A stretch of DNA of 64,000 bases from assembly GCF_001426565.1 (NCBI RefSeq), contig NZ_LMFA01000020.1, forward strand, positions 132,879-196,878. The letters are read 5' to 3'. The stretch comes from Rhizobium sp. Root482. GTDB lineage: Bacteria; Pseudomonadota; Alphaproteobacteria; Rhizobiales; Rhizobiaceae. The notes beneath the pieces are model-generated. The model worked only from the letters and a program-made list of their open reading frames with translations, was not told the DNA's origin and searched no databases. Shown in pieces: positions 29,735-38,809 of this stretch (position 1 is the stretch's first letter; each line of letters begins with the position of its first letter). The translations under genes were made by a program, and so were the position numbers.

Positions 29735-30515
29735 AGCTATGCCCCGCCCTCAGGCCCTCGCGCACGCGGCTGGCGATTTCAAGGAATTCGGGGCTTTCGC
29801 GGATGTCGAGCGGGCGCTCCTTCGGCAATGTCGATTCGATGATGTCTGTGACCCGCCCGGGGCGCGGGCTCATGACCACGATGCGGGTCGAGAGATAGAC
29901 GGCCTCCGGGATCGAATGGGTGACGAAGCAGATGGTCTTGTTGGTCCGTTCCCACAATTTCAGCAGTTGTTCGTTCAGATGGTCGCGGACGATCTCGTCC
30001 AGCGCGCCGAAGGGTTCGTCCATCAACAGCAGGTCGGCATCGAAGGCGAGCGCGCGGGCGATCGAGGCGCGCTGCTGCATGCCGCCGGACAATTGCCATG
30101 GGAATTTCTTGCCGAAACCGGTGAGATTGACGAGGTCGAGCGTGCGCGCGATGCGTTCCTTCCGCTCGTCGCCGGAAATTCCCATGATCTCGAGCGGCAA
30201 GGCGATGTTCTTCTCGATCGTGCGCCAGGGATAGAGCGCGGCTGCCTGGAAGACATAGCCATAGGAGCGGTTCCTGCGCGCGTCTTCCGGCGTCGTGCCG
30301 TTGACGGTGATCGAGCCGGAGGTCGGCTTTTCCAGGTCGGCGATGACGCGCAGAAATGTCGTCTTGCCGCAGCCGGAAGGGCCGATGAAGGAGACGAAAT
30401 CGCCCTTGCGAACATCGAGATCGACGCCGGTGAGCGCATTGACCGGGCCATCATTGGTCTCGAAGGTCAGGCCGAGATCGCGAGCCGAGACGACGGATGC
30501 TGGTGAGAGTGTCAT
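29724..30515 (-). CDS. ABC transporter ATP-binding protein (SsuB/TauB-like)
   Basis: 263-aa ATPase with Walker A GPSGCGKTT, signature LSGGMQQRASIARAL, Walker B LLLMDEPFGALDE and H-loop VTHSIPEAV. ATG 30515 is chosen at the family's normal start; upstream 19 residues in frame do not resemble the family. It energises the two permeases encoded downstream. Confidence 0.88.
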   Translation of the reverse strand: MTLSPASVVSARDLGLTFETNDGPVNALTGVDLDVRKGDFVSFIGPSGCGKTTFLRVIADLEKPTSGSITVNGTTPEDARRNRSYGYVFQAAALYPWRTIEKNIALPLEIMGISGDERKERIARTLDLVNLTGFGKKFPWQLSGGMQQRASIARALAFDADLLLMDEPFGALDEIVRDHLNEQLLKLWERTNKTICFVTHSIPEAVYLSTRIVVMSPRPGRVTDIIESTLPKERPLDIRESPEFLEIASRVREGLRAGHSYDE

Positions 30516-30657
30516 TGTATCCGGTTCGCTCCGTCCTGAATGCCATTGCCTGGAAAATTGCTGTGACGTCATTCGGCTCTCTGTCTCCGATAGTCGTACT
30601 TCATATTTTTCGAATGAGGTATGCTGCCGGCGATATTGCTGCCGGGGAGCTGTGGAA

Positions 30658-31071
30658 ATGTCGCAATCGTCGAAACCGACCTGCCGGATCGTCCGTCCCG
30701 GCCAGACCTATGACGGCAAGTAGGGGTTCAGCTATTTCGAGGGTATTTCGGCGGAAGCAGTCGGATCGACCGGCATCTGCATGCATCTTCTGACGATCCC
30801 GCCGGGTGGCCGGGCGAAGGCGCATAAGCACGCGACCCATGAAACGGCGATCTACATGCTGTCGGGCGAGGCGCATACCTGGTACGGTGACCGGCTGGAA
30901 AACCATGTCATCGTCAAGGCCGGAGAGATGTTCTACATCCCGGCCGGCGTTCCGCATCTGCCGGCCAATCTTTCCGACCAGCCGGCTTCGGCGGTTATCG
31001 CGCGGACGGATCCCAACGAGCAGGAGAGCGTCGTGCTTCTGCCGGAGCTGGAGAGGCTGGTGCCCATTTGA
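30658..31071 (+). pseudogene. Cupin-domain gene interrupted by an in-frame TAG
   Basis: From ATG 30658 the frame reads 21 codons ending YDGK, meets TAG at 30721-30723, then continues in the same frame as GFSYFEGISAEAVGS into a complete small cupin (metal-binding HKHATHETAIY and the later PAGVPHLP). A preserved frame on both sides of one amber codon suggests a recent CAG-to-TAG change, or a sequencing error. The part from ATG 30781 (96 aa) still holds the whole cupin barrel and could be made alone. The gene runs against the surrounding operon. Confidence 0.7.
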
Positions 31072-31101
31072 GACGGGGAGGCTGACGGGGTTGTTGCGAT
31101 A

Positions 31102-31287
31102 CCCCCCTCTGTCACTCCGTGACATCTCCCCCTCAAGGGGGGAGATTGTCCGCGCACGCGGTGCCAGCCTCACATGGAGTATGTTCAGGGCCGCAAGCGC
31201 TCTTTTTGATGGTTTGGGAACAGGCGCGCAGCAATCTCCCGATCTCCCCCCTTGAGGGGGAGATGTCGCAAAGCGACAGAGGGGGGT
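31102..31287. repeat. Intergenic mosaic repeat, second family
   Basis: Two inverted copies of a module read CCCCCCTCTGTC then ATCTCCCCCTCAAGGGG, facing each other around about 90 bases of unique DNA. The outer ends are complementary (CCCCCCTCTGTC against GACAGAGGGGGG). It differs from the elements at 1301 and 33223. It separates the cupin gene from the dihydropyrimidinase end. Confidence 0.75.
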
Positions 31288-31317
31288 GTTGCGCGGCTGA
31301 TGCGACATGTGAGCTTT

Positions 31318-32772
31318 TCACACCCCGCTTGCCGGAATGCCCGTGCGCTGAACCTTGCGCGGGGCGGTGATGTCCTTCCAGGTGGAGAGCGCCTTATTGA
31401 CGGCGGTGAAGGGCTCGCGCCTGACGAATTTTCCCTGGCCCTCGCGGGTCTTCACAGTCGATTCCTCAATCGCCACGACGCCGCCGGTCAAGGTGTAGCG
31501 CGGCAGGCCGGTAACCTCTTTGCCCTCGAAGACATTATAGTCGATCGCCGATTGCTGGCTGGTGGCGGAGATCGTCTTCGAACGCTTCGGATCCCAGACG
31601 ACGATATCGGCATCGGCACCGACCAGGATGGCGCCCTTTTTCGGATAGATGTTAAGAATCTTGGCGATATTGGTCGAGGTCACGGCGACGAATTCGTTCA
31701 TGGTGATGCGGCCGGTGGCGACGCCATGCGTCCAGAGCATCGGCATGCGGTCTTCAAGACCGCCGGTGCCGTTGGGGATCTTGGTGAAATCGCCGACGCC
31801 GAAGCGTTTCTGCTGCGTGGTGAAGGCGCAGTGGTCGGTCGCGACCACCTGCAGGGAGCCGCTCGCAAGCCCGGCCCAGAGACTGTCCTGATGCTGCTTG
31901 TTGCGGAAGGGGGGCGACATGACACGACGGGCGGCGTGGTCCCAGTCGGGATTGGCGTATTCGCTTTCATCGAGCGTCAGGTGCTGGATCAGCGGTTCGC
32001 CATAGACGCGCATGCCGTTCTGCCGCGCGCGGCGGATCGCTTCATGTGACTGTTCGCAGGAGGTGTGAACCACATAGAGCGGGCTGCCGGCCATGTCGGC
32101 AATGATGATGGCACGGTTGGTCGCTTCGCCCTCGACGGCGGCCGGGCGGGAATAGGCATGTGCCTCCGGGCCGTTATTGCCTTCTGCTAGCAGTTTTGCC
32201 TGCATCTGCGCGACGATGTCGCCGTTTTCCGCATGCACCATCGGCAGAGCGCCAAGCTCGGCGCAGCGTTGGAAGGAGTGGAACATCTCGTCGTCGTCCA
32301 CCATCAGTGCGCCCTTGTAGGCCATGAAATGCTTGAAGGTGTTGATGCCTTTGTCCTGAACGATGGTCTGCATCTCGTTGAAGACCTGCTCGCCCCACCA
32401 GGTGATGGCCATGTGGAAGGAGAAATCGCAATTGGCGCGCGAGGTCTTGTTGTCCCACATGGTCAGTGCCTCGAGCAGCGACTGGCCGGGCGAGGGGAGC
32501 GCGAAATCGACGACCATGGTGGTGCCGCCGGAAAGTGCCGCCCGCGTGCCGCTCTCGAAATCGTCGGTGGAATAGGTGCCCATGAACGGCATTTCGAGAT
32601 GGGTATGCGGATCGATGCCGCCCGGCATGATGTAGCACCCCGTCGCATCCAGCGTCTCCACGCCGGAAAGGTCCGGCCCGATTTCGACGATCTTGCCACC
32701 CTCGATCTTCACATCGGCCTTGTAGGTCAGGTCAGCGGTGACGATGGTTCCGTTCTTGATGATTGTGGTCAT
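31318..32772 (-). CDS. hydA: Dihydropyrimidinase (D-hydantoinase)
   Basis: 484-aa cytoplasmic zinc amidohydrolase that opens 5,6-dihydrouracil or dihydrothymine to N-carbamoyl-beta-amino acids, step two of reductive pyrimidine breakdown. Metal ligands are in GIDPHTHLEM (residues 53-62); the bridging carboxylated Lys is in FKHFMAYKGALMV. Length is normal. It lies just after the DUF559 ORF and downstream of the N-carbamoyl amidohydrolase gene on the same strand. Confidence 0.92.
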   Translation of the reverse strand: MTTIIKNGTIVTADLTYKADVKIEGGKIVEIGPDLSGVETLDATGCYIMPGGIDPHTHLEMPFMGTYSTDDFESGTRAALSGGTTMVVDFALPSPGQSLLEALTMWDNKTSRANCDFSFHMAITWWGEQVFNEMQTIVQDKGINTFKHFMAYKGALMVDDDEMFHSFQRCAELGALPMVHAENGDIVAQMQAKLLAEGNNGPEAHAYSRPAAVEGEATNRAIIIADMAGSPLYVVHTSCEQSHEAIRRARQNGMRVYGEPLIQHLTLDESEYANPDWDHAARRVMSPPFRNKQHQDSLWAGLASGSLQVVATDHCAFTTQQKRFGVGDFTKIPNGTGGLEDRMPMLWTHGVATGRITMNEFVAVTSTNIAKILNIYPKKGAILVGADADIVVWDPKRSKTISATSQQSAIDYNVFEGKEVTGLPRYTLTGGVVAIEESTVKTREGQGKFVRREPFTAVNKALSTWKDITAPRKVQRTGIPASGV

Positions 32773-32781
32773 GATCGTTTC

Positions 32782-33420
32782 CTACTCTTTCAATTCCGCG
32801 GAGGCAGGCGAGTAAAAGCCAGTTTTCTCATCCTCGACGGCGATCTCGCCGTTCAGGGCGGCCAATATCGTTTCAAGGACGGATCGGCGCTGGCGCGAGA
32901 TCTCGTGGTTCCAGAAGCGCAAGATCGAATATCCCCTGGCATTCAACCACGCGGTTCGGCTGCGGTCGGAGCGGCTATCGGCATGATGGAAGCCATCGAC
33001 TTCGACGATCAGGCGTTTCTCGCGACAGAGGAAATCGACGATGAAGGGGCCGAGCGGAATCTGCCGGGAGAATTTATGGCCGTTGAGGCGTCTGGCGCGC
33101 AAATCGCTCCACAGATGGTGTTCTTCCTCGGTCTCGCTTTGCCTTAATTTTCGAGCCTGTACCGTCTTGCCGGACTGACGTTTGGTGATGTCGCGCGTCG
33201 TTGACTTCGGTGCGGAGGCAGCCCCCTCATCCGACCCTTCGGGCCACCTTCTCCCCGTCGGGGAGAAGGGAATACCGATTGCAAATTCGCGCTTCCCAGA
33301 ATTTACCTCGATTCGAGCGTGAGATGTGTTCGAGGGGCAAGCGGCAACCTCCCTCTTCTCCCCAGCGGGGAGAAGGTGGCCTGGAAGGCCGGATGAGGGG
33401 GCCACGGCCACCGTCTTCAC
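32782..33420 (-). CDS. DUF559 endonuclease-like ORF with repeat-encoded N-terminus
   Basis: The C-terminal ~120 residues are a clear DUF559 (restriction-endonuclease-like) domain: LWSDLRARRLNGHKFSRQ, GPFIVDFLCREKRLIVEVDG, ILRFWNHE. No ATG, GTG or TTG lies in frame near the domain start. The first usable starts are GTGs at 33405-33420; GTG 33420 overlaps the upstream hydrolase stop as GTGA. A protein from there would have about 85 residues translated through the repeat at 33223-33401. It may therefore be a genuine coupled gene or a domain that lost its start. Confidence 0.55.
   Translation of the reverse strand: MKTVAVAPSSGLPGHLLPAGEKREVAACPSNTSHARIEVNSGKREFAIGIPFSPTGRRWPEGSDEGAASAPKSTTRDITKRQSGKTVQARKLRQSETEEEHHLWSDLRARRLNGHKFSRQIPLGPFIVDFLCREKRLIVEVDGFHHADSRSDRSRTAWLNARGYSILRFWNHEISRQRRSVLETILAALNGEIAVEDEKTGFYSPASAELKE
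33223..33401. repeat. Rhizobial intergenic palindromic repeat (same family as 1301-1410)
   Basis: Outer ends CCCCCTCATCCG and CGGATGAGGGGG are inverted. Internal CTTCTCCCC...GGGGAGAAG hairpins are present at both sides. It lies inside the open DUF559 reading frame. Confidence 0.78.
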
Positions 33421-34670
33421 CCCACGATCCCCGCCGTCTCCACCACCGCGTGGAACAGCACATCGCAGCCGGCGGAGGCCCATTCCCTGGAGATGTCTTC
33501 CGCCTCGTTGTGGCTGAGACCGCCGACGCAGGGGCACATGACCATGGTGGCGGGGGCAACCTTGGCGGCCCAGCAGGCGTCGTGGCCGGCGCCGGAGATC
33601 AGGTTCATATGGCTGTAGCCGAGTTTTTCGGCCGCCGTGCGCACCGCCGTCACCAAAGTCGGGTCGAAGGTCACCGGCTCGAAATGGCCGATCGCCTCGA
33701 TCGAACAACCGACGCCGAGCGCGTCGCTGATTTTCGGTGCCTCAGCTTCGATCTTCGAGCGCATGCGGTCGAGCTTGGCCTTGTCCGGCGAACGGATATC
33801 GACGGTGAAGACCACCTTGCCTGGCAGGACGTTGCGGGAATTGGGGGAGAAGAACACCTGGCCGACGCCGCCGACGGCGCCCGGCTGTTCGCTCATCGCC
33901 ACATCCTGCACCATTTCGAGGATACGGGCCATGGCAAGGCCGGCATTGACGCGCAGGTTCATCGGCGTCGAGCCGGTATGGGCCTCCCTGCCGGTCAGCG
34001 TGAATTCCAGCCACCAGAGACCCTGGCAATGGGTGACGACGCCGATCTGCTTTTCCTCGGCTTCCAGGATCGGCCCCTGCTCAATGTGATATTCGAAATA
34101 GGCGTGCATCTTTCGAGCGCCGACCTCTTCATCGCCAAGCCAGCCGATGCGCTTCAACTCGTCGCCGAAGCTTTTTCCCTCGGGGTCCTTGCGGTCATAG
34201 GCATAGTCCAGCGAATGAACGCCGGCAAAGACGCCCGACGCCAGCATGGCGGGGGCAAAGCGGGCGCCTTCCTCGTTCGTCCAGTTGGTGACGACGATCG
34301 GGTGTTTCGTCCTAATGCCGAGATCGTTCATGGTGCGCACGACTTCGAGTCCGGCAAGCACGCCGAGCACACCGTCATATTTGCCGCCCGTGGGCTGGGT
34401 GTCGAGGTGGCTGCCGATATAGACGGGGAGAGCATCGGGATCGGTGCCGGCGCGGGTGGCAAACATGGTGCCCATGCGGTCTACGCCCATCGCCAGGCCG
34501 GCCTCTTCGCACCAGGTCTGGAAAAGTCTTCGGCCTTCGCCGTCTTCGTCGGTCAGGGTCTGGCGATTATTGCCGCCAGCAATGCCCGGACCGATCTTCG
34601 CCATGTCCATCAGCGATGTCCAGAGACGATCCGCATTGACGCGCATGTTCTCGCCGGGTGCATGAGCCAT
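33417..34670 (-). CDS. Zn-dependent N-carbamoyl amidohydrolase (beta-ureidopropionase / HyuC type)
   Basis: 417-aa M20-family enzyme expected to remove the carbamoyl group from N-carbamoyl-beta-alanine, the third step after dihydropyrimidinase. Metal-site motifs are visible: GSHLDTQPTGGKYDG near residue 87, NEEGARF near residue 127, and a late SGAGHDACW. AGGAG sits 8 bases upstream of ATG 34670, which favours it over the in-frame start at 34685. It is the first gene of the leftward catabolic operon and is divergent from the TetR gene. Confidence 0.88.
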   Translation of the reverse strand: MAHAPGENMRVNADRLWTSLMDMAKIGPGIAGGNNRQTLTDEDGEGRRLFQTWCEEAGLAMGVDRMGTMFATRAGTDPDALPVYIGSHLDTQPTGGKYDGVLGVLAGLEVVRTMNDLGIRTKHPIVVTNWTNEEGARFAPAMLASGVFAGVHSLDYAYDRKDPEGKSFGDELKRIGWLGDEEVGARKMHAYFEYHIEQGPILEAEEKQIGVVTHCQGLWWLEFTLTGREAHTGSTPMNLRVNAGLAMARILEMVQDVAMSEQPGAVGGVGQVFFSPNSRNVLPGKVVFTVDIRSPDKAKLDRMRSKIEAEAPKISDALGVGCSIEAIGHFEPVTFDPTLVTAVRTAAEKLGYSHMNLISGAGHDACWAAKVAPATMVMCPCVGGLSHNEAEDISREWASAGCDVLFHAVVETAGIVG

Positions 34671-34805
34671 GGCGGTTCTCCTCATCAGTTTTCAGGGGAA
34701 ACGCATGTCGCGCCTCCCGTCGTTCCCGTGGTCAGATCGGGGCATCTGGTTTTTTCGATTGCCCTGCGATCAGCCGTTGCGTTTGCGTTTCAACTGACTG
34801 ATAAT

Positions 34806-34821
34806 TTGACCGGTTGGTAAA
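34806..34821. promoter_or_regulatory. RutR-like operator
   Basis: Inverted repeat TTGACC-N4-GGTAAA, with 11 of 12 half-site positions matching the E. coli RutR consensus TTGACC-N4-GGTCAA. It lies between the divergent hydrolase and TetR genes, as an autoregulated operator would. Confidence 0.6.
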
Positions 34822-34952
34822 ACATTACAGCTTCCGTTGCCGCACTCAAGGCGAAAAACAGAAAAAACCGGATTGCCGTCCGAATTTTTGGACCACCTGG
34901 AATTAGAACGAATATGCCGCCGGCGGGCGGTGCTTGCGAGGGGCAGGGGCAG

Positions 34953-35609
34953 ATGGCACTTCCGAGGGCAGCCAGGACACAAAGGCGAACCCGCATCCAG
35001 GAGGAGAAGGAGGAACTGATCCTCGAGGCAGCGCTCGATGTCTTCGCCACCCACGGTTTTCGAGGCAGCACCATCGACCAGATCGCCGAAGTGGCCGGCA
35101 TGTCGAAGCCCAATCTGCTCTATTATTTCCGAACCAAAGAAGCCATGCATCGGGCGCTGATCGACCGGGTGCTCGATAACTGGCTCGATCCCTTGCGCGA
35201 ATTCGATGCGGAGGGAAATCCGGTCGCGGAAATCCGCAGCTATATCCGCCGCAAGCTGGAAATGGCCCGTGATTTCCCGCGCGAAAGCCGGTTGTTCGCC
35301 AATGAAATCCTGCAGGGTGCGCCGCATATCGAGGATGAGCTGAAGGGGCCGCTGAAGGCGCTGGTCGACGAGAAGGCCGAGGTGATCCGGGCCTGGGCTT
35401 CTGCCGGCAAGATCGCCAGATGCGACCCCTATCACCTGATCTTCGCCATCTGGTCGACGACGCAGCATTATGCCGATTTCGACGTACAGGTGCGCGGTGT
35501 TCTGGGAGAGACCCAATCGGGCGAGGGGCGCTTCGAGGACGCGGCGCGCTTTCTCGAGCAATTGTTCGTCAACGGGCTGTCCGTCGGTACCACGGCTTCC
35601 CGAGGCTGA
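34953..35609 (+). CDS. TetR-family regulator, RutR-like
   Basis: 218 aa with an N-terminal TetR helix-turn-helix (TIDQIAEVAGMSKPNLLYYFRTKEAMHRAL) and a C-terminal ligand domain resembling RutR (DFPRESRLFANEILQGAPHI; FAIWSTTQHYADF). RutR senses uracil and controls pyrimidine breakdown. ATG 34953 follows a purine-rich AGGGGCAGGGG. It is divergent from the amidohydrolase operon with a matching inverted repeat between them. Confidence 0.85.
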   Translation: MALPRAARTQRRTRIQEEKEELILEAALDVFATHGFRGSTIDQIAEVAGMSKPNLLYYFRTKEAMHRALIDRVLDNWLDPLREFDAEGNPVAEIRSYIRRKLEMARDFPRESRLFANEILQGAPHIEDELKGPLKALVDEKAEVIRAWASAGKIARCDPYHLIFAIWSTTQHYADFDVQVRGVLGETQSGEGRFEDAARFLEQLFVNGLSVGTTASRG

Positions 35610-35615
35610 TCGGCA

Positions 35616-37325
35616 TCAGGCCGGCGGCCCATCCGCAGGTGCCGCCTTGATAAGGTCCTCGAATTCGCGCGCATTCTGGACGATCAGCGTTTCGAGCGTG
35701 CCCGCCCGGCCGCGGATCGATATGGGATAGGTTTCCCGTCCGTCGATTGCCAGTCCGGCGTAGCGGACCATGTCGGCGGATACGGCCAGCTGCGCATCAT
35801 ATTCCTTGGCAAAGCCTTCCAGCCGGCTGGCGGCATTGATCGTGTCACCGACGGCAGTCAGTGACGAGGCTCTGCCATAGCCGATCTGGCCGATGATCGC
35901 CGGGCCTGCATGCATGCCCATGGCGATGCGCAAGGGCTTGTCCAATTCGCTGGTGAAGGCGCCGTTCAGCCGCTCGACGCCTTTCGAAATGCGAATGGTC
36001 GCCGTCAGCGCCTGGGTGCAGGCCTCCTCTATGCTCGTGTTCAGGCCGAAGATCGCCAGCGCGCCGTCGCCGATGAATTTGTCGATCACGCCGCCGGCGC
36101 TTTCGACCGCCTCGCCGATGGTCTCGAAGTAACGGTTGAGCAGGAAAACGGTATCGAAAGGCAATTGCTGCTGGGCAAGCAGAGTGAAATCGCGCAGGTC
36201 GCAGAACAGGACGGCGATGCGGCGCTCGCGTCCGGCCGCTTCCCGTTCGCTCAGTTGCGTGCCTGCACCGACATTGCCGGTTCCGAGAATGGGGGCGATG
36301 GCCAGGTCGTATTCCGGCCTCAGTTGGCAGGCGAGGCGCACGTCGGCGGGCGCGCGGATCCGCGTCAGCGTCGCCCGTTCTGCCTCGTTTGCAGGCGGCT
36401 GGCTTTCGAGGCCCTCGGTGACCCGGACGCGGCAGGTGGAGCAGCGGCCGCGCCCGCCGCAGATCGACAGATGCGGAATGCCGGCGGCACGGCTCGCCTC
36501 CAGCACACTGAAGCCCCTTGCAACCGAAATGGTGCGGTCCGGATAGGTGATCCTGATCTTTCCGCGTATGGGGATCGCCCGCAGGATCAGCGTCGCACCG
36601 ATCATCCCGGACAGGACGGCGATGATGAAAAATTTGATCCGCGCCAGGGTTTCCGGTGACGCGCGCTCGGCCAGGAACCAGCTTTGCGACGCCAGCCCCA
36701 TGTCCATCGAACGGGCAGCCGAGACGAAGCCCAGCAAGGCAAGCAGCGGCACAAGGATCGCAAATGTATAGAGCAGAAGGAAATAGCGCGGATACCAGCT
36801 GCGTCCGCGCATCCAGAACCAGGCTCCGAGGCAGCCATGCGTCCAGGCGACGATGAGGGCAATCGTCTGCCGGGTGGTGTTGTAGGAGCTCGACCAGAGC
36901 GCCGGCAGGACCTGATAATATCCGTCGCCATAGCCCGACAGCATCCATCCCACCCGCGTGCCGACCACATGGGTGACGATGAGGAAGGGCAGGGAAAGTC
37001 CCAGCACGATCTTCAGGGCTTCGCCAATGGGCATGCGCAGCGTCTGCCGGCGGTAGAGGCTTTCGAGTGCCAGCAGGAAATGCGCGGCAAGCGAGCCGTA
37101 GAGCAGCACCGTGCCCGGCCAGCTTCGCCAGAGGAGGTTGAGAATGTCACGCATCTTCTCCATGGCGTCGAGCGAAACGAGGCCGAGGGCATGGTTCGAA
37201 AAATGGGTGAGCAGGAAGAATCCCAGGCAGGCGCCCGTCAGGATATGGAGTCTCTTGCGCGATCTCAGGGAAGGGAGCTTCAAACAGGCATCCGGAGTTC
37301 GGCGGCTCGCGCCGCATATCGTCAT
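35616..37325 (-). CDS. Membrane class III nucleotide cyclase with 2Fe-2S ferredoxin domain
   Basis: 569 aa in three parts. Residues 20-250 hold about six hydrophobic helices with His41, His45, His82, His119 and His163, which could ligate haem in an SdhC-like fold. Residues 255-345 are a plant-type 2Fe-2S domain (Cys289, 295, 298, 333). Residues 365-545 are a cyclase domain with metal Asp376 and Asp420, adenine-type Lys416 and Asp494, and Asn497 and Arg501. This predicts a redox-controlled adenylate cyclase. It stands alone between the TetR gene and preA. Confidence 0.88.
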   Translation of the reverse strand: MTICGASRRTPDACLKLPSLRSRKRLHILTGACLGFFLLTHFSNHALGLVSLDAMEKMRDILNLLWRSWPGTVLLYGSLAAHFLLALESLYRRQTLRMPIGEALKIVLGLSLPFLIVTHVVGTRVGWMLSGYGDGYYQVLPALWSSSYNTTRQTIALIVAWTHGCLGAWFWMRGRSWYPRYFLLLYTFAILVPLLALLGFVSAARSMDMGLASQSWFLAERASPETLARIKFFIIAVLSGMIGATLILRAIPIRGKIRITYPDRTISVARGFSVLEASRAAGIPHLSICGGRGRCSTCRVRVTEGLESQPPANEAERATLTRIRAPADVRLACQLRPEYDLAIAPILGTGNVGAGTQLSEREAAGRERRIAVLFCDLRDFTLLAQQQLPFDTVFLLNRYFETIGEAVESAGGVIDKFIGDGALAIFGLNTSIEEACTQALTATIRISKGVERLNGAFTSELDKPLRIAMGMHAGPAIIGQIGYGRASSLTAVGDTINAASRLEGFAKEYDAQLAVSADMVRYAGLAIDGRETYPISIRGRAGTLETLIVQNAREFEDLIKAAPADGPPA

Positions 37326-37440
37326 TGTCTGTTATTGACGAGTTCGCGCTCCGGAGCAACGCGTGTTTTAAAGACAGTGTATCGTATTTTGCGAACAGAT
37401 CGACGCTTCGGCCGAAAAGCGGATATCTACGTGCCTTGCA

Positions 37441-37469
37441 TCAGCCGCCCTGCTGTCCAGGGCGGCTGA
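37441..37469 (-). terminator. Hairpin downstream of preA
   Basis: A perfect 11-bp stem TCAGCCGCCCT / AGGGCGGCTGA closes 7 nt, 12 bp beyond the preA stop. No long T-run, so termination is likely but not certain. Confidence 0.65.
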
Positions 37470-37480
37470 TTTCGCCCCGA

Positions 37481-38794
37481 CTATTCGGCGGCCTGGCGGG
37501 CCATCGGATTGTTGGGGTGCGTCGTCCAGTTGGCATAATTCGGATCCACCACCTTGCCGGTACGCTCATCGAGCGTGCCCGGTTCAAGACCGATCATGGT
37601 GATGCAGTCCTGTACGGGACAGACATTGACGCAGAGATTGCAGCCGACGCATTCGTCTTCCATCACCTCGAAATGCCTGATGCCATCGACGAACTGCGTG
37701 ATCGCCTGGTGCGAGGTGTCCTCGCAGGCGATGTGGCAGCGGCCGCATTTGATGCAGGCATCCTGGTCGATGTGCGCCTTGGCGATATAGTTGAGGTTGA
37801 GATATTGCCAGTCGGAGACATTGGGCACGGCACGGCCGCAGATATCGTCGAGGCTGCGATGGCCCTTGGCATCCATCCAGTCGGACAGGCCGGTGATCAT
37901 CTCCTGGACGATCTTGAAGCCATAGGTCATCGCCGCAGTGCAGACCTGGACATTGCCGGCGCCGAGCACAAGGAACTCCGCCGCATCGCGCCAGGTGGTG
38001 ACACCGCCGATGCCGGAAATCGGCAGGCCATGGGTCTCCGGATCGCGAGCGATCTCGGCCACCATGTTGAGCGCGATCGGCTTGACCGCCGGGCCGCAAT
38101 AGCCGCCATGGCTGCCCTTGCCGTCGATCGAGGGCTCCGGCGAGAATGTATCGAGATTGACCGAGGTGATCGAATTGATCGTGTTGATCAGCGACACGGC
38201 GTCGGTGCCGCCGGATTTCGCGGCGCGGGCGGGCTTGCGGATATCGGCGATGTTCGGCGTCAGCTTGGTGATCACGGGCATGCGCGTATATTGCTTGCAC
38301 CAGCGTACGACCATTTCGATATATTCCGGCACCTGGCCGACGGCCGCACCCATGCCACGCTCCGACATGCCGTGCGGACAGCCGAAATTGAGCTCGATGC
38401 CGTCGGCGCCGGTTTCCTCGACCAGCGGCAGGATCGATTTCCAGGCGTTCTCCTCGCAGGGTACCATGATCGAGGCGATCAGCGCCCGGTCCGGCCAATT
38501 CATCTTCACCTGCTTCATTTCGCGCAGGTTGGTATAGAGATCGCGGTCGGTGATCAGTTCGATATTGTTCAGGCCCAGAAGCCGACGGTCGGCGCCCCAG
38601 ATGGCGCCATAGCGCGGGCCGTTGACATTGACCACGGGCGGGCCTTCCTCGCCCAGCGTCTTCCAGACGACGCCGCCCCAGCCGGCCTTGAAGGCGCGCT
38701 CGACATTATAGGCCTTGTCGGTCGGCGGTGCGGAGGCGAGCCAGAAGGGGTTGGGGGATTTGATGCCGACGAAATTGTTGCGCAGATCAGCCAT
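37481..38794 (-). CDS. preA: NAD-dependent dihydropyrimidine dehydrogenase subunit PreA
   Basis: 437-aa flavoenzyme subunit that reduces uracil or thymine to the dihydro form, step one of the reductive pathway. The N-terminal ~310 residues form the FMN barrel. The C-terminal part carries two 4Fe-4S motifs, CIKCGRCHIAC and CVGCNLCVNVCP, which bring electrons from PreT. It is 15 bp after preT in the same operon. Confidence 0.93.
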   Translation of the reverse strand: MADLRNNFVGIKSPNPFWLASAPPTDKAYNVERAFKAGWGGVVWKTLGEEGPPVVNVNGPRYGAIWGADRRLLGLNNIELITDRDLYTNLREMKQVKMNWPDRALIASIMVPCEENAWKSILPLVEETGADGIELNFGCPHGMSERGMGAAVGQVPEYIEMVVRWCKQYTRMPVITKLTPNIADIRKPARAAKSGGTDAVSLINTINSITSVNLDTFSPEPSIDGKGSHGGYCGPAVKPIALNMVAEIARDPETHGLPISGIGGVTTWRDAAEFLVLGAGNVQVCTAAMTYGFKIVQEMITGLSDWMDAKGHRSLDDICGRAVPNVSDWQYLNLNYIAKAHIDQDACIKCGRCHIACEDTSHQAITQFVDGIRHFEVMEDECVGCNLCVNVCPVQDCITMIGLEPGTLDERTGKVVDPNYANWTTHPNNPMARQAAE

Positions 38795-38809
38795 TGTCTT
38801 TTCTCCCCT

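Noticed and set aside
31102-31287. Repeated modules considered as a CRISPR array
   Set aside because: Only two copies in inverted orientation, palindromic, without regular spacers or cas genes.
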